DNA of 64,000 nt from Gaoshiqia hydrogeniformans (GTDB lineage Bacteria; Bacteroidota; Bacteroidia; Bacteroidales; Prolixibacteraceae), in contig NZ_CP186334.1 of the NCBI RefSeq assembly GCF_049347105.1, forward strand, positions 1,922,001 through 1,986,000. The letters are read 5' to 3'. Positions 51,201 to 60,360 of this stretch are shown one piece after another. Below the pieces are notes generated by a model. It saw nothing but the letters and a program-made list of their open reading frames with translations, searched no databases and was not told where the DNA came from. Position 1 is the first letter of the stretch; each line of letters begins with the position of its first letter. A program made the translations under genes and the position numbers.

Positions 51201-51472
51201 ACATCGATGTTAACTTTTCTTTCAACATCGACTAACTGGCTGTTGAATAGAAAATAATAGTCACTTTTCGATTCAATGTCGTACAGGACGTCTTTTACCA
51301 TGGTGTTCTTCAGGTTTAAACTGATGCGGGTGGCCTGCGAATAGGCACTTCCCGCCAGGACCTGGATCAGGGAGACAAAAAATAAAAACAGCGTGAGTCG
51401 CATAACCCTTAAAATTTTAATGTACAGGGGCATTTGCCCTTGTAACGGTTTCAACAAAAAGTTTTTTTTCAT
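48221..51472 (-). CDS. SusC/RagA TonB-dependent transporter with STN signalling domain
   Basis: 1083 aa. Signal region (about 1-45), STN domain (about 50-122, ISLNLKNTMVKDVLYDIE, VGYTIMNRQIIIQP), carboxypeptidase-regulatory-like domain (about 135-215, ISGKVTDSSGAPLPGVAVVV), plug (EEVVAIGYGSMEKKQVT, LKDASAGAIYGTRATGGVIL) and a 22-strand barrel ending in TRTFTFGLQLNF. It imports oligosaccharides with TonB energy. The STN domain is the part that signals to FecR, matching the FecR and sigma genes just upstream on the same strand. Confidence 0.95.
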   Translation of the reverse strand: MKKNFLLKPLQGQMPLYIKILRVMRLTLFLFFVSLIQVLAGSAYSQATRISLNLKNTMVKDVLYDIESKSDYYFLFNSQLVDVERKVNIDVANEKIEQVLDRLFEGQNVGYTIMNRQIIIQPSSTVSAANMQQTKSISGKVTDSSGAPLPGVAVVVKGTTQGMITDGSGNYLLLNVPDDAVLAFSFMGMKSQEIAVSGRTNISITLEENAIGIEEVVAIGYGSMEKKQVTSSITSMTAKDLPQGVGGSSIATALQGKVGGLVMSGTASPNSGNTFQLRGMASINTSRAPLIVIDGMPGGDIRTLVQEDIESIDVLKDASAGAIYGTRATGGVILITTKQAKAGTLKMSLTSEVLFKKPFGKPNLLNAADYVATYGGAKNDEGHDTDWWDEAMTDNPTSNRHVLTLQGGAEAARIYATVMYDDNRGVLRGDTRKDYSGRINGDFKVLDGWLDIATHISYRQALRNQNKPSIEGIMRANPTQTPYDPASQTGWNIWTDGDNTEMNNIGEAALITDEGMDKWFRPDVSLKLNIKPIKGLTYRHTAAYENRQWERHYYRSMFTREEQKAGRKGWADMDFSKTELLNTDGYFSYINGFGNHSVNAVAGYSYFELNSDNFSAANGNFTNDRIKFWNLGEGTYLKEGLAEISSGKGITQRLLAYFARANYSYKDTYMATASIRREGSSKFAVNNRWGTFWSASAGWRLSNENFLKDVNWLNDLKIRLAYGETGNEGFSADYAALMYGSDTRWLMPDGTWAMSYGATTNLNDKLGWEEKHEWNVGLDYSLFNNRLYGKFDLYRRAIEGLIYSVEVPQPPNTQSSMYKNIGTMENKGWELEVGGDIVRSKKLNYSSSLNLSHNKTFIGSLWGDQTYINGAYVNNWVEYAHRIEENVEVGSFFLYRYAGVSEGRFQIYDKDDNIIFSDEGKVDDRVYQKNFMPTIIAGWSHNLNWKNWSFSATLTSWINYDLYNAIELEYGLKNVVQGNMLYDAINKNGHITGRPSPSDYFLHDATFLKIQNLSLAYTVPMKRHTNLMESIRIYFTGNNLYTFTKYPGLNPEVDITGWDAGIEKKGDIYPQTRTFTFGLQLNF

Positions 51473-51572
51473 ACTTTTGATTCAATTAGTGTTAATAAAT
51501 ACAGGCTATTTATTTTCATTTCAGAAAAAGGGATGGTGCAAACATTCCTTTTTCCTTTTAATCGTTCCTCCT

Positions 51573-52601
51573 TTATTTTTTTGTAAGTTTTATGACTTGG
51601 GTTTCGTACTCCAGGTCGTCCGACTTTTCTCTGGGCAAAACGCGAAAATTGATGGGAGCGGAGAGGGCCAGCATTTTTAACACCTGGTCGAGGCTTTCGC
51701 CCGAAAAAGTAGCCGAATAGGTGTAATTCAGAATTTCAGGATCTTCGACCCGGAACTCCACGCGGTACCACCGTCCCAGTTTTTCAATGACGGTAGTCAT
51801 CGGGTCGTCGCGGAACATGAGTTTCCCGGATGTCCAGGCGATGTGTTTGTCGAGATTCGTCTGCGTTTTTTCAATGGTTTTTTCCTGTTTCGAGAAAACG
51901 GCCAGTTCGCCCGGTTCCATCAAAAACTTGTTTTTTCCGCTTTTCCCTGAGATTTCTATTTTTCCTTCTACCAGTGCTGTTTCAATTTGTGCGGCATTGG
52001 GGTAAGCGTTGCAATTAAACGATGTTCCCAGAACTTTGATATTGATATCGGAGGTGGAGACCAAAAACGGACGATGCTCGTCTTTTTTTACTTCAAACCA
52101 GGCCTCGCCGGTTAATTCAACTTGTCGTTCCCGCTTTTCAAAGGAAACCGGGTATTTCAGGCTGCTACCCGCGTTCAGCTTCACAAAGGTACCGTCGGGC
52201 AAGGTGAATGACGACCTGGTTCCCGGGGGGACTTCGATGGTATTAAAAACAGTCTCATGGATTTCGTTTCCAGGCTGATAAGAATTATACAGCATCCAGA
52301 GAGCTGATAACAACAGCGGGATAAAAAGAACAGCGGCAGCCCGTTCGAGTTTTTTCAAATAATAAGCCGAAGGCCGGGCAAAAAGGCGTGCTTCAACTTT
52401 TTTCAGGGCTCTTTTCTGGTCTATCGTTTTCATCTTTTGCAGGTCGCCGACCGATGCCCACAGTTTTTTTTGTTCTTCGTAAACGGTCCGGTGTTGAGGA
52501 TCTGTTAACCACTCGGCCAGCTCGGCCTTTTCTGATTCGGTTATGGTTCCCTCGGTTTCTTTTACAAAAAGCAATTCGAAATAGGCGCTGTTTTCTTCCA
52601 T
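51573..52601 (-). CDS. FecR family anti-sigma factor
   Basis: 342 aa. A cytoplasmic N-terminal helical region (about 1-85, ESEKAELAEWLTDPQHRTVY), one TM helix (about 90-108, AAAVLFIPLLLSALWML), FecR domain (about 120-225, VPPGTRSSFTLPDGTFVKLN, GEAWFEVKKDEHRPFLV, VLGTSFNCNAYP) and a C-terminal DUF4974 domain (LMFRDDPMTTVIEKLGRWY). It relays the SusC STN signal to the sigma factor encoded 58 bp upstream. Confidence 0.95.
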   Translation of the reverse strand: MEENSAYFELLFVKETEGTITESEKAELAEWLTDPQHRTVYEEQKKLWASVGDLQKMKTIDQKRALKKVEARLFARPSAYYLKKLERAAAVLFIPLLLSALWMLYNSYQPGNEIHETVFNTIEVPPGTRSSFTLPDGTFVKLNAGSSLKYPVSFEKRERQVELTGEAWFEVKKDEHRPFLVSTSDINIKVLGTSFNCNAYPNAAQIETALVEGKIEISGKSGKNKFLMEPGELAVFSKQEKTIEKTQTNLDKHIAWTSGKLMFRDDPMTTVIEKLGRWYRVEFRVEDPEILNYTYSATFSGESLDQVLKMLALSAPINFRVLPREKSDDLEYETQVIKLTKK

Positions 52602-52659
52602 TTTTTCGTGTTTGTATGGATAAGACGGAGAAACCTCTTTTTACACGTACTGTAGAAAA

Positions 52660-53235
52660 CTAAAATGTAAGAAAAAGTTGGAAAAGATAGTCTTTCAGCT
52701 CTTTACGAAGAATTTTTAAAGCATTCGTAATTTGGGTTTCAACGGTGCGCTGCGAGAGTTGAAGTTTTTGGGCAATTTCGTGTGACTTCATGCCGTCGTA
52801 CCGGCTTAAGATAAATATTTCGCGGCATCGCTGCGGTAAATTGCCGATTGCTGTTTCAATCAGCTGTTGCAGTTCGCTTTCGGCCCAGAAATCATTTCCG
52901 TGGTCTGTCTCCTGAAAAGTTTGGCGTTGGGCATATTTTTTTTGGGTTTCATTTTTCCGGATCAAATCGATACAGCTGTTTTTTACCGCGCTTGCCAGAT
53001 AATACCTGACGGAGGGTGATTTAATGGCCTGCCTGTTTTCCCATAACCGGACAAATGCCGACTGGACAATGTCTTCGGCCAATTCGGTGTCGTGCAGGTA
53101 GCGGTCGGCAAAAACAACCAAGCCGGTATAATAATATTCAAAAAGCAGGGTAAACGCGTTCCGGTCGCCTGCTTTTAACCTTTCAAGAAGAAGATCGGCC
53201 CCCGCGAATGAGTTGGTATGTAAAGATTTAGTCAA
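52660..53235 (-). CDS. ECF RNA polymerase sigma-70 factor (PUL)
   Basis: 191 aa. Region 2 has FTLLFEYYYTGLVVFADRYL and ELAEDIVQSAFVRLWENR; region 4 has LPQRCREIFILSRYDGMKSH and LQLSQRTVETQITNALK. It is the first gene of the sigma-FecR-SusC-SusD operon 53235-46376. It is less similar to the other two sigma factors in the window than those are to each other. TAATTTAG (minus strand, 53261-53268) is a one-mismatch -7 candidate. Confidence 0.93.
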   Translation of the reverse strand: MTKSLHTNSFAGADLLLERLKAGDRNAFTLLFEYYYTGLVVFADRYLHDTELAEDIVQSAFVRLWENRQAIKSPSVRYYLASAVKNSCIDLIRKNETQKKYAQRQTFQETDHGNDFWAESELQQLIETAIGNLPQRCREIFILSRYDGMKSHEIAQKLQLSQRTVETQITNALKILRKELKDYLFQLFLTF

Positions 53236-53273
53236 ATTCTGAATTGCATAGGTGTGGGCGCTAAATTACAGAT

Positions 53274-53320
53274 AAAATGAAATGACTGGCCTCATTCGGG
53301 GCCAATCATTTCATGTTTTT
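53274..53320. terminator. Terminator between GH105 gene and sigma operon
   Basis: TGAAATGA-CTGGCC (53278-53291) pairs with GGGCCA-ATCATTTCA (to 53313). On the minus strand the hairpin is followed by TTTTA, ending GH105 transcription just before the sigma gene promoter region; a T run also follows on the plus strand. Confidence 0.75.
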
Positions 53321-53403
53321 CAATTTATCCCTGAACGGAAAAACCTGCAAAATCGTTGGTTGCCGGGATGGCAATGGCGCTGCTTATCGTGCCGCTGATT
53401 TTG

Positions 53404-54507
53404 TTAATCTTCCAAAAGGGCGACCACACACCACAAATACGGCCCCTGACCGTGATAATCGCCTGTTCTGCGCGGACGGTCGTAATAGTACTGTTTGTCG
53501 TTCTTTTTATTCGTTCCGACGCAGATTTCAGCCACAGCGCCTTTTTCGTCGACATATGGCACTAAGGCCATCCATGCTTTTCGGGCAACCGGAGCATATT
53601 CTTCTGCGTTTAACCATCCTTGTTTCACTCCTGTAATTAATGCATAAGTAAACATGGCTGATCCGGACGTCTCGGCCCAGTATTCCGGTTCATCAATCAG
53701 TTGGTTCCATAAACCACCTGGCGCCTGATATTTTTTCAAGCTTTCCATCATTTTTTGATAGCCCTGCATGATGCGAGGGTAGTCTTTATGATCGTTGGGT
53801 AAATGACGAAGCAATTCGGTGACACCTGCAGCCATCCAGCCGTTTCCCCGCAACCAATAATAAGGAACATCGGGAGCATGATAGAAAAGACCGTTCGGGC
53901 GTTGCAACTCATCCAGGTAAAGAACCATTTCCCGGGCCGCCCGATCAATGTATTTCATTTCCCCGGTCACTTTCCAGGCTTGGGTCTGAACAATGGTAAT
54001 CATGTACATATCGTCAATCCATAGGCGGGTTTGCCAGGTATATCCTTTTTCTGCCCATTCTTTTTCCTCCGGTTTTGCGTTATCGGGAACTTCCCATTGG
54101 GTGTCGGCGTAGGGCAGTCCCAGCTCAAAATACCGTTTCTCTTTTGTAATTTGATAGAGTTCTAAGGGTAAGCTGCCAAACATATTTAAGTCGACATGAT
54201 TTTTTATCGGCAGAAGCTCTTTTTCGGTCGAGAACAAGGGTTCAAATTTGTTTTGCAGAAGCGCGAGAAGCTCTTTGTCGTTCGTTTTGTCCGCGAACTT
54301 AAGGGCCCCGTTCCAATAAAACGTTTCCGGGTAACTGATCCATTTCCCGGCATGAAGCGCATGTTTGGCATCGACAAAACGGTAGGCGATCAATTTTCCG
54401 ACTTCTCCGGGCGTATATCCGGCGGGAAAATCGGTTAACAGAGTTGTTTGGGCGGTTAAAAACCGGAAAGGGAAAAGGATCAATAGTACAAATATCAGTT
54501 TACGCAT
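53404..54507 (-). CDS. GH105 unsaturated glucuronyl/galacturonyl hydrolase
   Basis: 367 aa with a signal peptide (MRKLIFVLLILFPFRFLTAQ). The (alpha/alpha)6 barrel shows YWNGALKFAD, the catalytic-site WIDDMYM (Asp165/Asp166; the general acid of YteR-type enzymes is in this motif), YYWLRGNGWMAAG, WAETSGSAMFTYAL and GDYHGQGPYLW. It hydrolyses the terminal unsaturated uronic acid left by polysaccharide lyases, for example on rhamnogalacturonan oligosaccharides. It lies downstream of the SusD gene at 54664-56673 on the same strand, though a hairpin separates them. Confidence 0.93.
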   Translation of the reverse strand: MRKLIFVLLILFPFRFLTAQTTLLTDFPAGYTPGEVGKLIAYRFVDAKHALHAGKWISYPETFYWNGALKFADKTNDKELLALLQNKFEPLFSTEKELLPIKNHVDLNMFGSLPLELYQITKEKRYFELGLPYADTQWEVPDNAKPEEKEWAEKGYTWQTRLWIDDMYMITIVQTQAWKVTGEMKYIDRAAREMVLYLDELQRPNGLFYHAPDVPYYWLRGNGWMAAGVTELLRHLPNDHKDYPRIMQGYQKMMESLKKYQAPGGLWNQLIDEPEYWAETSGSAMFTYALITGVKQGWLNAEEYAPVARKAWMALVPYVDEKGAVAEICVGTNKKNDKQYYYDRPRRTGDYHGQGPYLWCVVALLED

Positions 54508-54570
54508 GCTAAGGTTTTTTTCTGATTAATAAGAAATTGTTATCCTGATAAGCAAAGGTGTGTTGTATAA

Positions 54571-54603
54571 GAGGGCGCTTCAGAAGCCTGAAGCACCCTC
54601 TTC
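54571..54603. terminator. Hairpin after the SusD gene (terminator or attenuator)
   Basis: GAGGGCGCTTCAG (54571-54583) pairs with CTGAAGCACCCTC (54588-54600) with one mismatch. It lies 61 bp downstream of the SusD stop and upstream of the GH105 start. It may limit read-through to GH105. Confidence 0.65.
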
Positions 54604-54663
54604 TCATTCATATCCTATCTTTAGCTTTTTTTAAAATCAAGTCTCCGGGAGATTAATTGAAAA

Positions 54664-56673
54664 TTAATTCGTCGTCCGGTCTTCGTCAGCTACGGCATCT
54701 TCCCAGTTATCCCATTTTGGAGTTGAAGGATCGTAACCGTCGTATCCATAGTTTTGGCTCAGCTCTCCTTTATTATTCGCGGTAATTGATGCATTAAAGA
54801 TTGGCCAGTAAATATTCTTTTTGTCTATCGTGTAGTTGATGTTGTTTTTTGTTGCAACAATTTGTATCGGACCTTTATTGTACATACTGTAGTGTACAAT
54901 TCGTTGATACCAATAACTTCCGCCGTTGGGATCGGTGCCGCTCTGTTTGTCAAAGTTCTCCAGACTGTAAGTATTACCCCATTCGTCGGGTTTTCCACTG
55001 CGGGCAAGACACAGTGATACGCGGGTCAATTCCACGTTGCGCCACTCTTCCCAGTACAATTCACGGGCACGCTCGTTCATGATATCGCCGATCGTAACAG
55101 AGCCATTATACAGTTCGGTACATTTTGCCCTTTTTCTCACTTCATCTACATCATTGGCAGCTCCGGCAACATCGCCTAAATAAAACTTAGCTTCGGCCCG
55201 TAGCAGGTATGCTTCGGCCAAACGGTAAAGGTACCAGTCGGCAATTCCGCCATTTGTAGCGCCTCTAAGGCCGTCCGATCCGCTGATATTGGCTTCATTT
55301 ACCGGGTCGTCCAAATAGAACTTGTAATGGGGAACATCAAACCAGCGGCGAATTGTATCGCTGCACAGCAGTTTTCCGTTATCGTTGAAAAGCGTGACCG
55401 GGTTTCCAAATTCCAACGATGCTTTATTATTTACCTTATAGTCTTCCATCCGGATCCAGTTACCTACTTCTGAATTACGGCGAAGGTCGGTCGCATCCAT
55501 TCTCCCGTTAAGTTTCCACAGGGTATGCGTTTGAAAATAGGTGGGACGGAATGTTGCAATGCCGCGCCCGAACGCCCGCATATAGTCATATGTTGAGTTG
55601 TAGTCGGCATGGTTGCGTTTTAAGTTTAACAATGCCTGTTTACCATCTTTTGTTTGGAGAGCGCTGTTAAATAAAAACGGATACAAAATACGCATGGTGA
55701 GCATTTTAACAAATGATTCTGCTTCTGCACCACGGTTAGGCATACCCATAATGACTTCTTTGTTTGCAGCGATGAGTTTGTTTTCGGCGCGGTGCAAATC
55801 CCAGATCACATTGCGGGTAATGGGCCAGGTGGCAGGTTCGCCGCCATCATTGAATGTGCCAAAATTGTTTTGCATGAGCGCATAGCCGGATCCGTCAATT
55901 AATATATCCGTTTGTTCTTTCGCTTTGGTATACTCTCCCAACGCCAGGTAGCATTTGGCAAGCAACATGCGGCAGGCGCCTTTATTCACCATACCCGTCA
56001 TGGGCATATCTTTTTGATCAGGCACCCATTGTACGGCAAACTCCATATCCCGGGTAATCATCTGCAGGATCGCGTCGCGTTTTGTACTGCGATAATTTTG
56101 CTTGGGTACATCAACAACCTTGGTAACAAGCGGCACATCGCCAAATTGAAATACCAAAGCCATGTAACGGAAAGCGCGGTGAAAATAAGCTCTGCCCTTA
56201 TAGACATTCCTGGTGGTTTCGTTCAGCTCTTCTACGCCATCCACATATTGGATAACGGTGTTAGCGAACAGAATGCCATTATAGGTTTCCTTCCAAAAAT
56301 ACCAGATACTGTTTGTACGGTCGAGATTGTTCAGGTTACCGGTACTTTCACTTGTGGGGGTGAGCATATTGGCCACATTGTCAAGCATGGCGCTTTTGTC
56401 GGTCGCACTGGCTACCATCAAATCGGAGAAAATGTACTCTGTTCCCAAACTAAGCATTTCGTTATGGTCTGTTGCCCAATAGAGTTTGAGGTGGCGGTCG
56501 CAAATGGCCATCGCCGACATCAGGCCCGATTCAGTTGTGAATGTTGCTCCGGGTTCGTAGAAAGATAGCGGGTCGGGGTCTAAAAAGTCCTTCGAACATC
56601 CGCCCGGCAGGATGGTGCCACCTAAAAGCAAGGCGAGGCTTAGCTGTTTCAATTTTTGAGTTATCTTTTTCAT
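54664..56673 (-). CDS. SusD/RagB family lipoprotein (PUL with sigma at 61467)
   Basis: 669 aa. The lipoprotein signal is LALLLGGTILPGGC (Cys at about 27). SusD_3/RagB features: DFLDPDPLSFYEPGATFTTE (N-terminal), NVYKGRAYFHRAFRYMALVF, GACRMLLAKCYLALGEYTKA (TPR) and WYLYRLAEAYLLRAEAKFYL with NERARELYWEEWRNVEL at the C-terminus. It is larger than the other SusD here. It forms the surface lid for the SusC at 56692-60267, whose stop is 18 bp upstream. Confidence 0.94.
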   Translation of the reverse strand: MKKITQKLKQLSLALLLGGTILPGGCSKDFLDPDPLSFYEPGATFTTESGLMSAMAICDRHLKLYWATDHNEMLSLGTEYIFSDLMVASATDKSAMLDNVANMLTPTSESTGNLNNLDRTNSIWYFWKETYNGILFANTVIQYVDGVEELNETTRNVYKGRAYFHRAFRYMALVFQFGDVPLVTKVVDVPKQNYRSTKRDAILQMITRDMEFAVQWVPDQKDMPMTGMVNKGACRMLLAKCYLALGEYTKAKEQTDILIDGSGYALMQNNFGTFNDGGEPATWPITRNVIWDLHRAENKLIAANKEVIMGMPNRGAEAESFVKMLTMRILYPFLFNSALQTKDGKQALLNLKRNHADYNSTYDYMRAFGRGIATFRPTYFQTHTLWKLNGRMDATDLRRNSEVGNWIRMEDYKVNNKASLEFGNPVTLFNDNGKLLCSDTIRRWFDVPHYKFYLDDPVNEANISGSDGLRGATNGGIADWYLYRLAEAYLLRAEAKFYLGDVAGAANDVDEVRKRAKCTELYNGSVTIGDIMNERARELYWEEWRNVELTRVSLCLARSGKPDEWGNTYSLENFDKQSGTDPNGGSYWYQRIVHYSMYNKGPIQIVATKNNINYTIDKKNIYWPIFNASITANNKGELSQNYGYDGYDPSTPKWDNWEDAVADEDRTTN

Positions 56674-56691
56674 ATTTGTTGCGATTAGATG

Positions 56692-59600
56692 TTAAAAAGT
56701 CAAATTCACTCCCAATGTATAGATCCGTGTGGCCAGTCCGCCGCCACTGTCAAAGGCCGGGTTCGTTTCAGGATCGCCGTATTCCCAGTCTTTTGCCCAT
56801 ACAGCAACGTTTCGGACAGAGCCGTAAACTTTGGCACGCTCCAGATCAAACCTTGAAGTCCACTTTTTGGGAAATGTATATCCTACTGAAATATTCTCGA
56901 GACGAATAAACGACCGGCTATACAATTTTCCCGGACTGGCAGCTCCTGTAGGCCCCTGGGCTTCAATACGCGCGTATTTGTTTGTCGGGTTATCCACGGT
57001 CCAATATTCCTTTTCAGGCACGTTTTGCAGTGCGTAGCTCATCCTTCCCCCATCATCATCATTATTGAGGTAATAGGTAGCCAGGCTTTTATGTCCCATG
57101 TAAGAATAGATATTAAATGAGAAACTGAGGTCTTTCCACAATTCAAACTCGTTACGCAACGACCAGTGGAAAGGCGGCGCCGTTTGTCCGAGAAACTCTT
57201 TGTCGTTGTCATTATATACCGGTTTAACGGTACCGTCGGCGTTGACAATATCGTCGGCCGTGTAGTTGTTTGCCACTTTCGGGTCGCCGGGTACCTGACC
57301 GTGTCTTTTCGCTTCCTCTACCTCATCTTTTTGCCAGATTCCGGTAACCCGGTAGTTCCAAATGGTGCTGATGGGCTGTCCGATAAACCATCCGTTTGTT
57401 TTATCGTCCATTTCTTTTGTTCCGGTTACATTTCCATCCGCATCCAAGATATCCTGGTTTTCGTAATAAAGATGCTTTATCACATTCTTGTTGTAGGAGA
57501 AACCGAATGTGGTCGTCCATTTCAAATTGCTGTTACTCAAATTAACCGAGTTTACCGAAATTTCAACCCCCCGGTTGTCCACTTGTCCCAGGTTGGTTGT
57601 AATGCTCGAAAATCCGGTGAATTCGGGCAACCGTTGAGGCATAATCATATCATGGGTCCTCATGTCGTAATATTCAATACTTCCCGATATGCGATCTTTA
57701 AGAAAACCAAAATCAAGCCCGAAATTCCAGGAAGCGGTTTTTTCCCATTGCAGGGTCGGATTTGCCATCCGGTTAGCCATCAGATAGCGGTATAGCTCCA
57801 ATTCTCCTGCTTTGTTGACATAGCCTTGCATTTTACCGGCTCCTTCATAGAGGTTGGCGAGTGCCAGGTAAGGACTGCTCAGCGACCGGTTACCATTTTT
57901 ACCATAGGATACACGCAATTTACCGTTGTTCATAATATCGTCCCTGGTGAAGAACTTTTCGTTTGTAAATGCCCAGGCCAGGCCTACCGACGGAAACGTG
58001 GCGTAAGGATTGGAAGAACCGAAAGCAGAATATCCATCCCGGCGAACAGAGGTAGTAATCAGATAGCGGTTGTCATACGAATAAAATAAGCGGGCCAGTA
58101 AAGCATCGGCTGTTTCACGTGCATCGCTGGATGAAAAAGTACTGTTTTCTTTGGTGCCGTTTTTAGTGTTATGAAACCCTAAAGCATCTGAAGGCTGGAT
58201 GTTACGGGCCTCGATGCGGTCTTGCCAGAACTGGCGTTCCTCGGCTTCCTGCACGAGGGTCAGGATTACGTGGTGTTTTTCAAAAAATGTATTGTCCCAG
58301 GTGATGGTGTTATTGAGCGACCAGTCGAAACGCTTGGCCTGCTCGCGGTTTACACCACGAGACGCGGGATCGGAGCCCGGTAAACCGGCCGACATAAAAT
58401 AACGGTCGTAGAAGAACTGGTAACGAGGAGACACATTGAACGAGTAGGTAATATTAAATGGCAATGTAATCTTCGCATTTAGGATACTGTTTAGTACGGT
58501 GTAGCCTTTTTCCAATTCCAGGTATTTCTTCTGAAAATCGTAATTATAACCTCTTTGGCTGTATTCGCTACTTAGGGGATACTGCACCGGGTTCCCTGCC
58601 TCATCGGCGTAATCGGCGTAAGGGCTGTTGCGCAACTGGTAATCTAAATCTACACCAACACTCCCATCAGAGCGATCCTGAAAATTTACGTTAGCGCCGA
58701 TTTGGAGCCATTTGGTCACATTCGCATCTACCTTCATGCTGGCGCGTAACGCCTGATATTCATCGCTTACCAGTGCACCTTGATTTTTCAAATAGCCCAT
58801 TGAAAAATAGTAGTTTGCACTTTCACCGGCGCCGCTGACACTGGCATTGTAGTCCTGGTTAATGCCTGTCCGGTAAGTGCGCTTTGCCCAATCAACAGTT
58901 TTGCCGTCAAGGAGGTTTCTGAGCGCATTTCCCTGGAATCCAAGTCTTTTTGCCCAGATGCTGAGGTCGGAATCTCCGCTTTCGTTCGTCGTATAAGCCC
59001 TCCAGTCGTCGATTGAAACATTTGCCGGAAGTTGGTCGGCCCGCATAAAAAATCCGGGTTGATTGGCATAGATACCGGATTGATAGGCTTCATAAGCGCC
59101 GGTTTCAGAGTTCACACCATAGGTATTTTTTGTAAGCCAATCCTGACGATGTATTAAATAATCATTCGTATTGAAACGTTCACGGTAATCACTTTTTTGG
59201 GTCAACCCGAAATTGGAACTAATGTTGATAACCGGTTTACCTTGTTTCCCCTTTTTTGTGGTAATGATGATCACGCCGCTTGCCGCTTTGGCCCCGTAAA
59301 CAGCCGCTGCCGACGCATCTTTGAGTACGTCGATCTGAGCAATATCATCGGGGTTGATCTCGGAAAGTTCTCCGTAAAACTGCATTCCGTCAAGAATGAT
59401 CAGTGGGCTGTTGTGGCCTCCTTCGTCATAAACCGAACGCTGTCCGCGAATTTGCATGCTACCGCCTCCTTTTGCTGAAGCATTGTAGCCTACCTGCAAA
59501 CCCGGAGTACCCCGCAAGATATCCTGCACCGTTTTTGGATTTTCGTTCGCAATCCGATCGGGACGGATCTGTGTGATGGAACCGGTCAGGTCTTTTTTTC

Positions 59601-60267
59601 TCATGGTTCCATAACCAATGGCTACCACTTCGCCGATCCCAATTGCCTCTTCCTCCATTTTAACATTGATTGAAGACTGATTTCCAACGGGTATCTCCTG
59701 GCTTCTCATCCCTACGAAAGAGAAAACCAGCGTGGCATTGCCAGGAACATTGATGACTGAATAATTGCCGTCGAAGTCGGTAATGGTGCCATTGGTGGTT
59801 CCTTTTATAATTACCGTAACTCCCGGAAGCGGTGCGCCGAATGAATCGGTGACTTTCCCGGTAATGTTTTTGTTTTGTGAACTGACACGATTCATCGGGC
59901 TTTCTTCAGACGATAAAACAATTTGCCGCTCGATGATCCGATATTTAACATTGGTTTCACGGAATAGCTGGTCAAGAATGACACTGATTTGTTGGTCTTT
60001 GACCAGGATATCCGTTTTACGTTTCACATCAACCAGGTTTTTGTTGTAGAGAAAATAAAAGTCCGATTGATTCTCGATTTCATACAGGATTGTTTCGATG
60101 CTGGCGCTTTTAAAGTCCAGTGACAGTTGGGTTTTCTGGGCATAGCCCGAAATGGCTTGTGCCTGAAAAATACTCAAAATAAACAGGAATAAACTCCATC
60201 TCATCATACGTAGCGGTTTTTTAAGGGCACACCAAAGGCATGTCCATCGTTTCCGATTTTTTTTCAT
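56692..60267 (-). CDS. SusC/RagA TonB-dependent transporter with STN domain
   Basis: About 1191 aa from ATG 60267; the longer frame to 60312 lacks signal-like sequence. Signal/TM (about 20-45), STN (about 55-125, LSLDFKSASIETILYEIE, KYRIIERQIVLSS), CarboxypepD-like (ITGKVTDSFGAPLPGVTVII), plug (GEVVAIGYGTMRKKDLTGSI, LKDASAAAVYGAKAASGVII) and a barrel ending IYTLGVNLTF. It imports glycan fragments captured by the SusD protein and signals through STN to the FecR at 60361. Confidence 0.95.
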   Translation of the reverse strand: MKKNRKRWTCLWCALKKPLRMMRWSLFLFILSIFQAQAISGYAQKTQLSLDFKSASIETILYEIENQSDFYFLYNKNLVDVKRKTDILVKDQQISVILDQLFRETNVKYRIIERQIVLSSEESPMNRVSSQNKNITGKVTDSFGAPLPGVTVIIKGTTNGTITDFDGNYSVINVPGNATLVFSFVGMRSQEIPVGNQSSINVKMEEEAIGIGEVVAIGYGTMRKKDLTGSITQIRPDRIANENPKTVQDILRGTPGLQVGYNASAKGGGSMQIRGQRSVYDEGGHNSPLIILDGMQFYGELSEINPDDIAQIDVLKDASAAAVYGAKAASGVIIITTKKGKQGKPVINISSNFGLTQKSDYRERFNTNDYLIHRQDWLTKNTYGVNSETGAYEAYQSGIYANQPGFFMRADQLPANVSIDDWRAYTTNESGDSDLSIWAKRLGFQGNALRNLLDGKTVDWAKRTYRTGINQDYNASVSGAGESANYYFSMGYLKNQGALVSDEYQALRASMKVDANVTKWLQIGANVNFQDRSDGSVGVDLDYQLRNSPYADYADEAGNPVQYPLSSEYSQRGYNYDFQKKYLELEKGYTVLNSILNAKITLPFNITYSFNVSPRYQFFYDRYFMSAGLPGSDPASRGVNREQAKRFDWSLNNTITWDNTFFEKHHVILTLVQEAEERQFWQDRIEARNIQPSDALGFHNTKNGTKENSTFSSSDARETADALLARLFYSYDNRYLITTSVRRDGYSAFGSSNPYATFPSVGLAWAFTNEKFFTRDDIMNNGKLRVSYGKNGNRSLSSPYLALANLYEGAGKMQGYVNKAGELELYRYLMANRMANPTLQWEKTASWNFGLDFGFLKDRISGSIEYYDMRTHDMIMPQRLPEFTGFSSITTNLGQVDNRGVEISVNSVNLSNSNLKWTTTFGFSYNKNVIKHLYYENQDILDADGNVTGTKEMDDKTNGWFIGQPISTIWNYRVTGIWQKDEVEEAKRHGQVPGDPKVANNYTADDIVNADGTVKPVYNDNDKEFLGQTAPPFHWSLRNEFELWKDLSFSFNIYSYMGHKSLATYYLNNDDDGGRMSYALQNVPEKEYWTVDNPTNKYARIEAQGPTGAASPGKLYSRSFIRLENISVGYTFPKKWTSRFDLERAKVYGSVRNVAVWAKDWEYGDPETNPAFDSGGGLATRIYTLGVNLTF

Positions 60268-60360
60268 AAATTTACAATTCAAAACGGTTAATAATATATT
60301 ATTGTTAATCATTAAGTATGTCAGGAAAGTGTGTCCGCACTTTCCTGATTTTGTATTTGC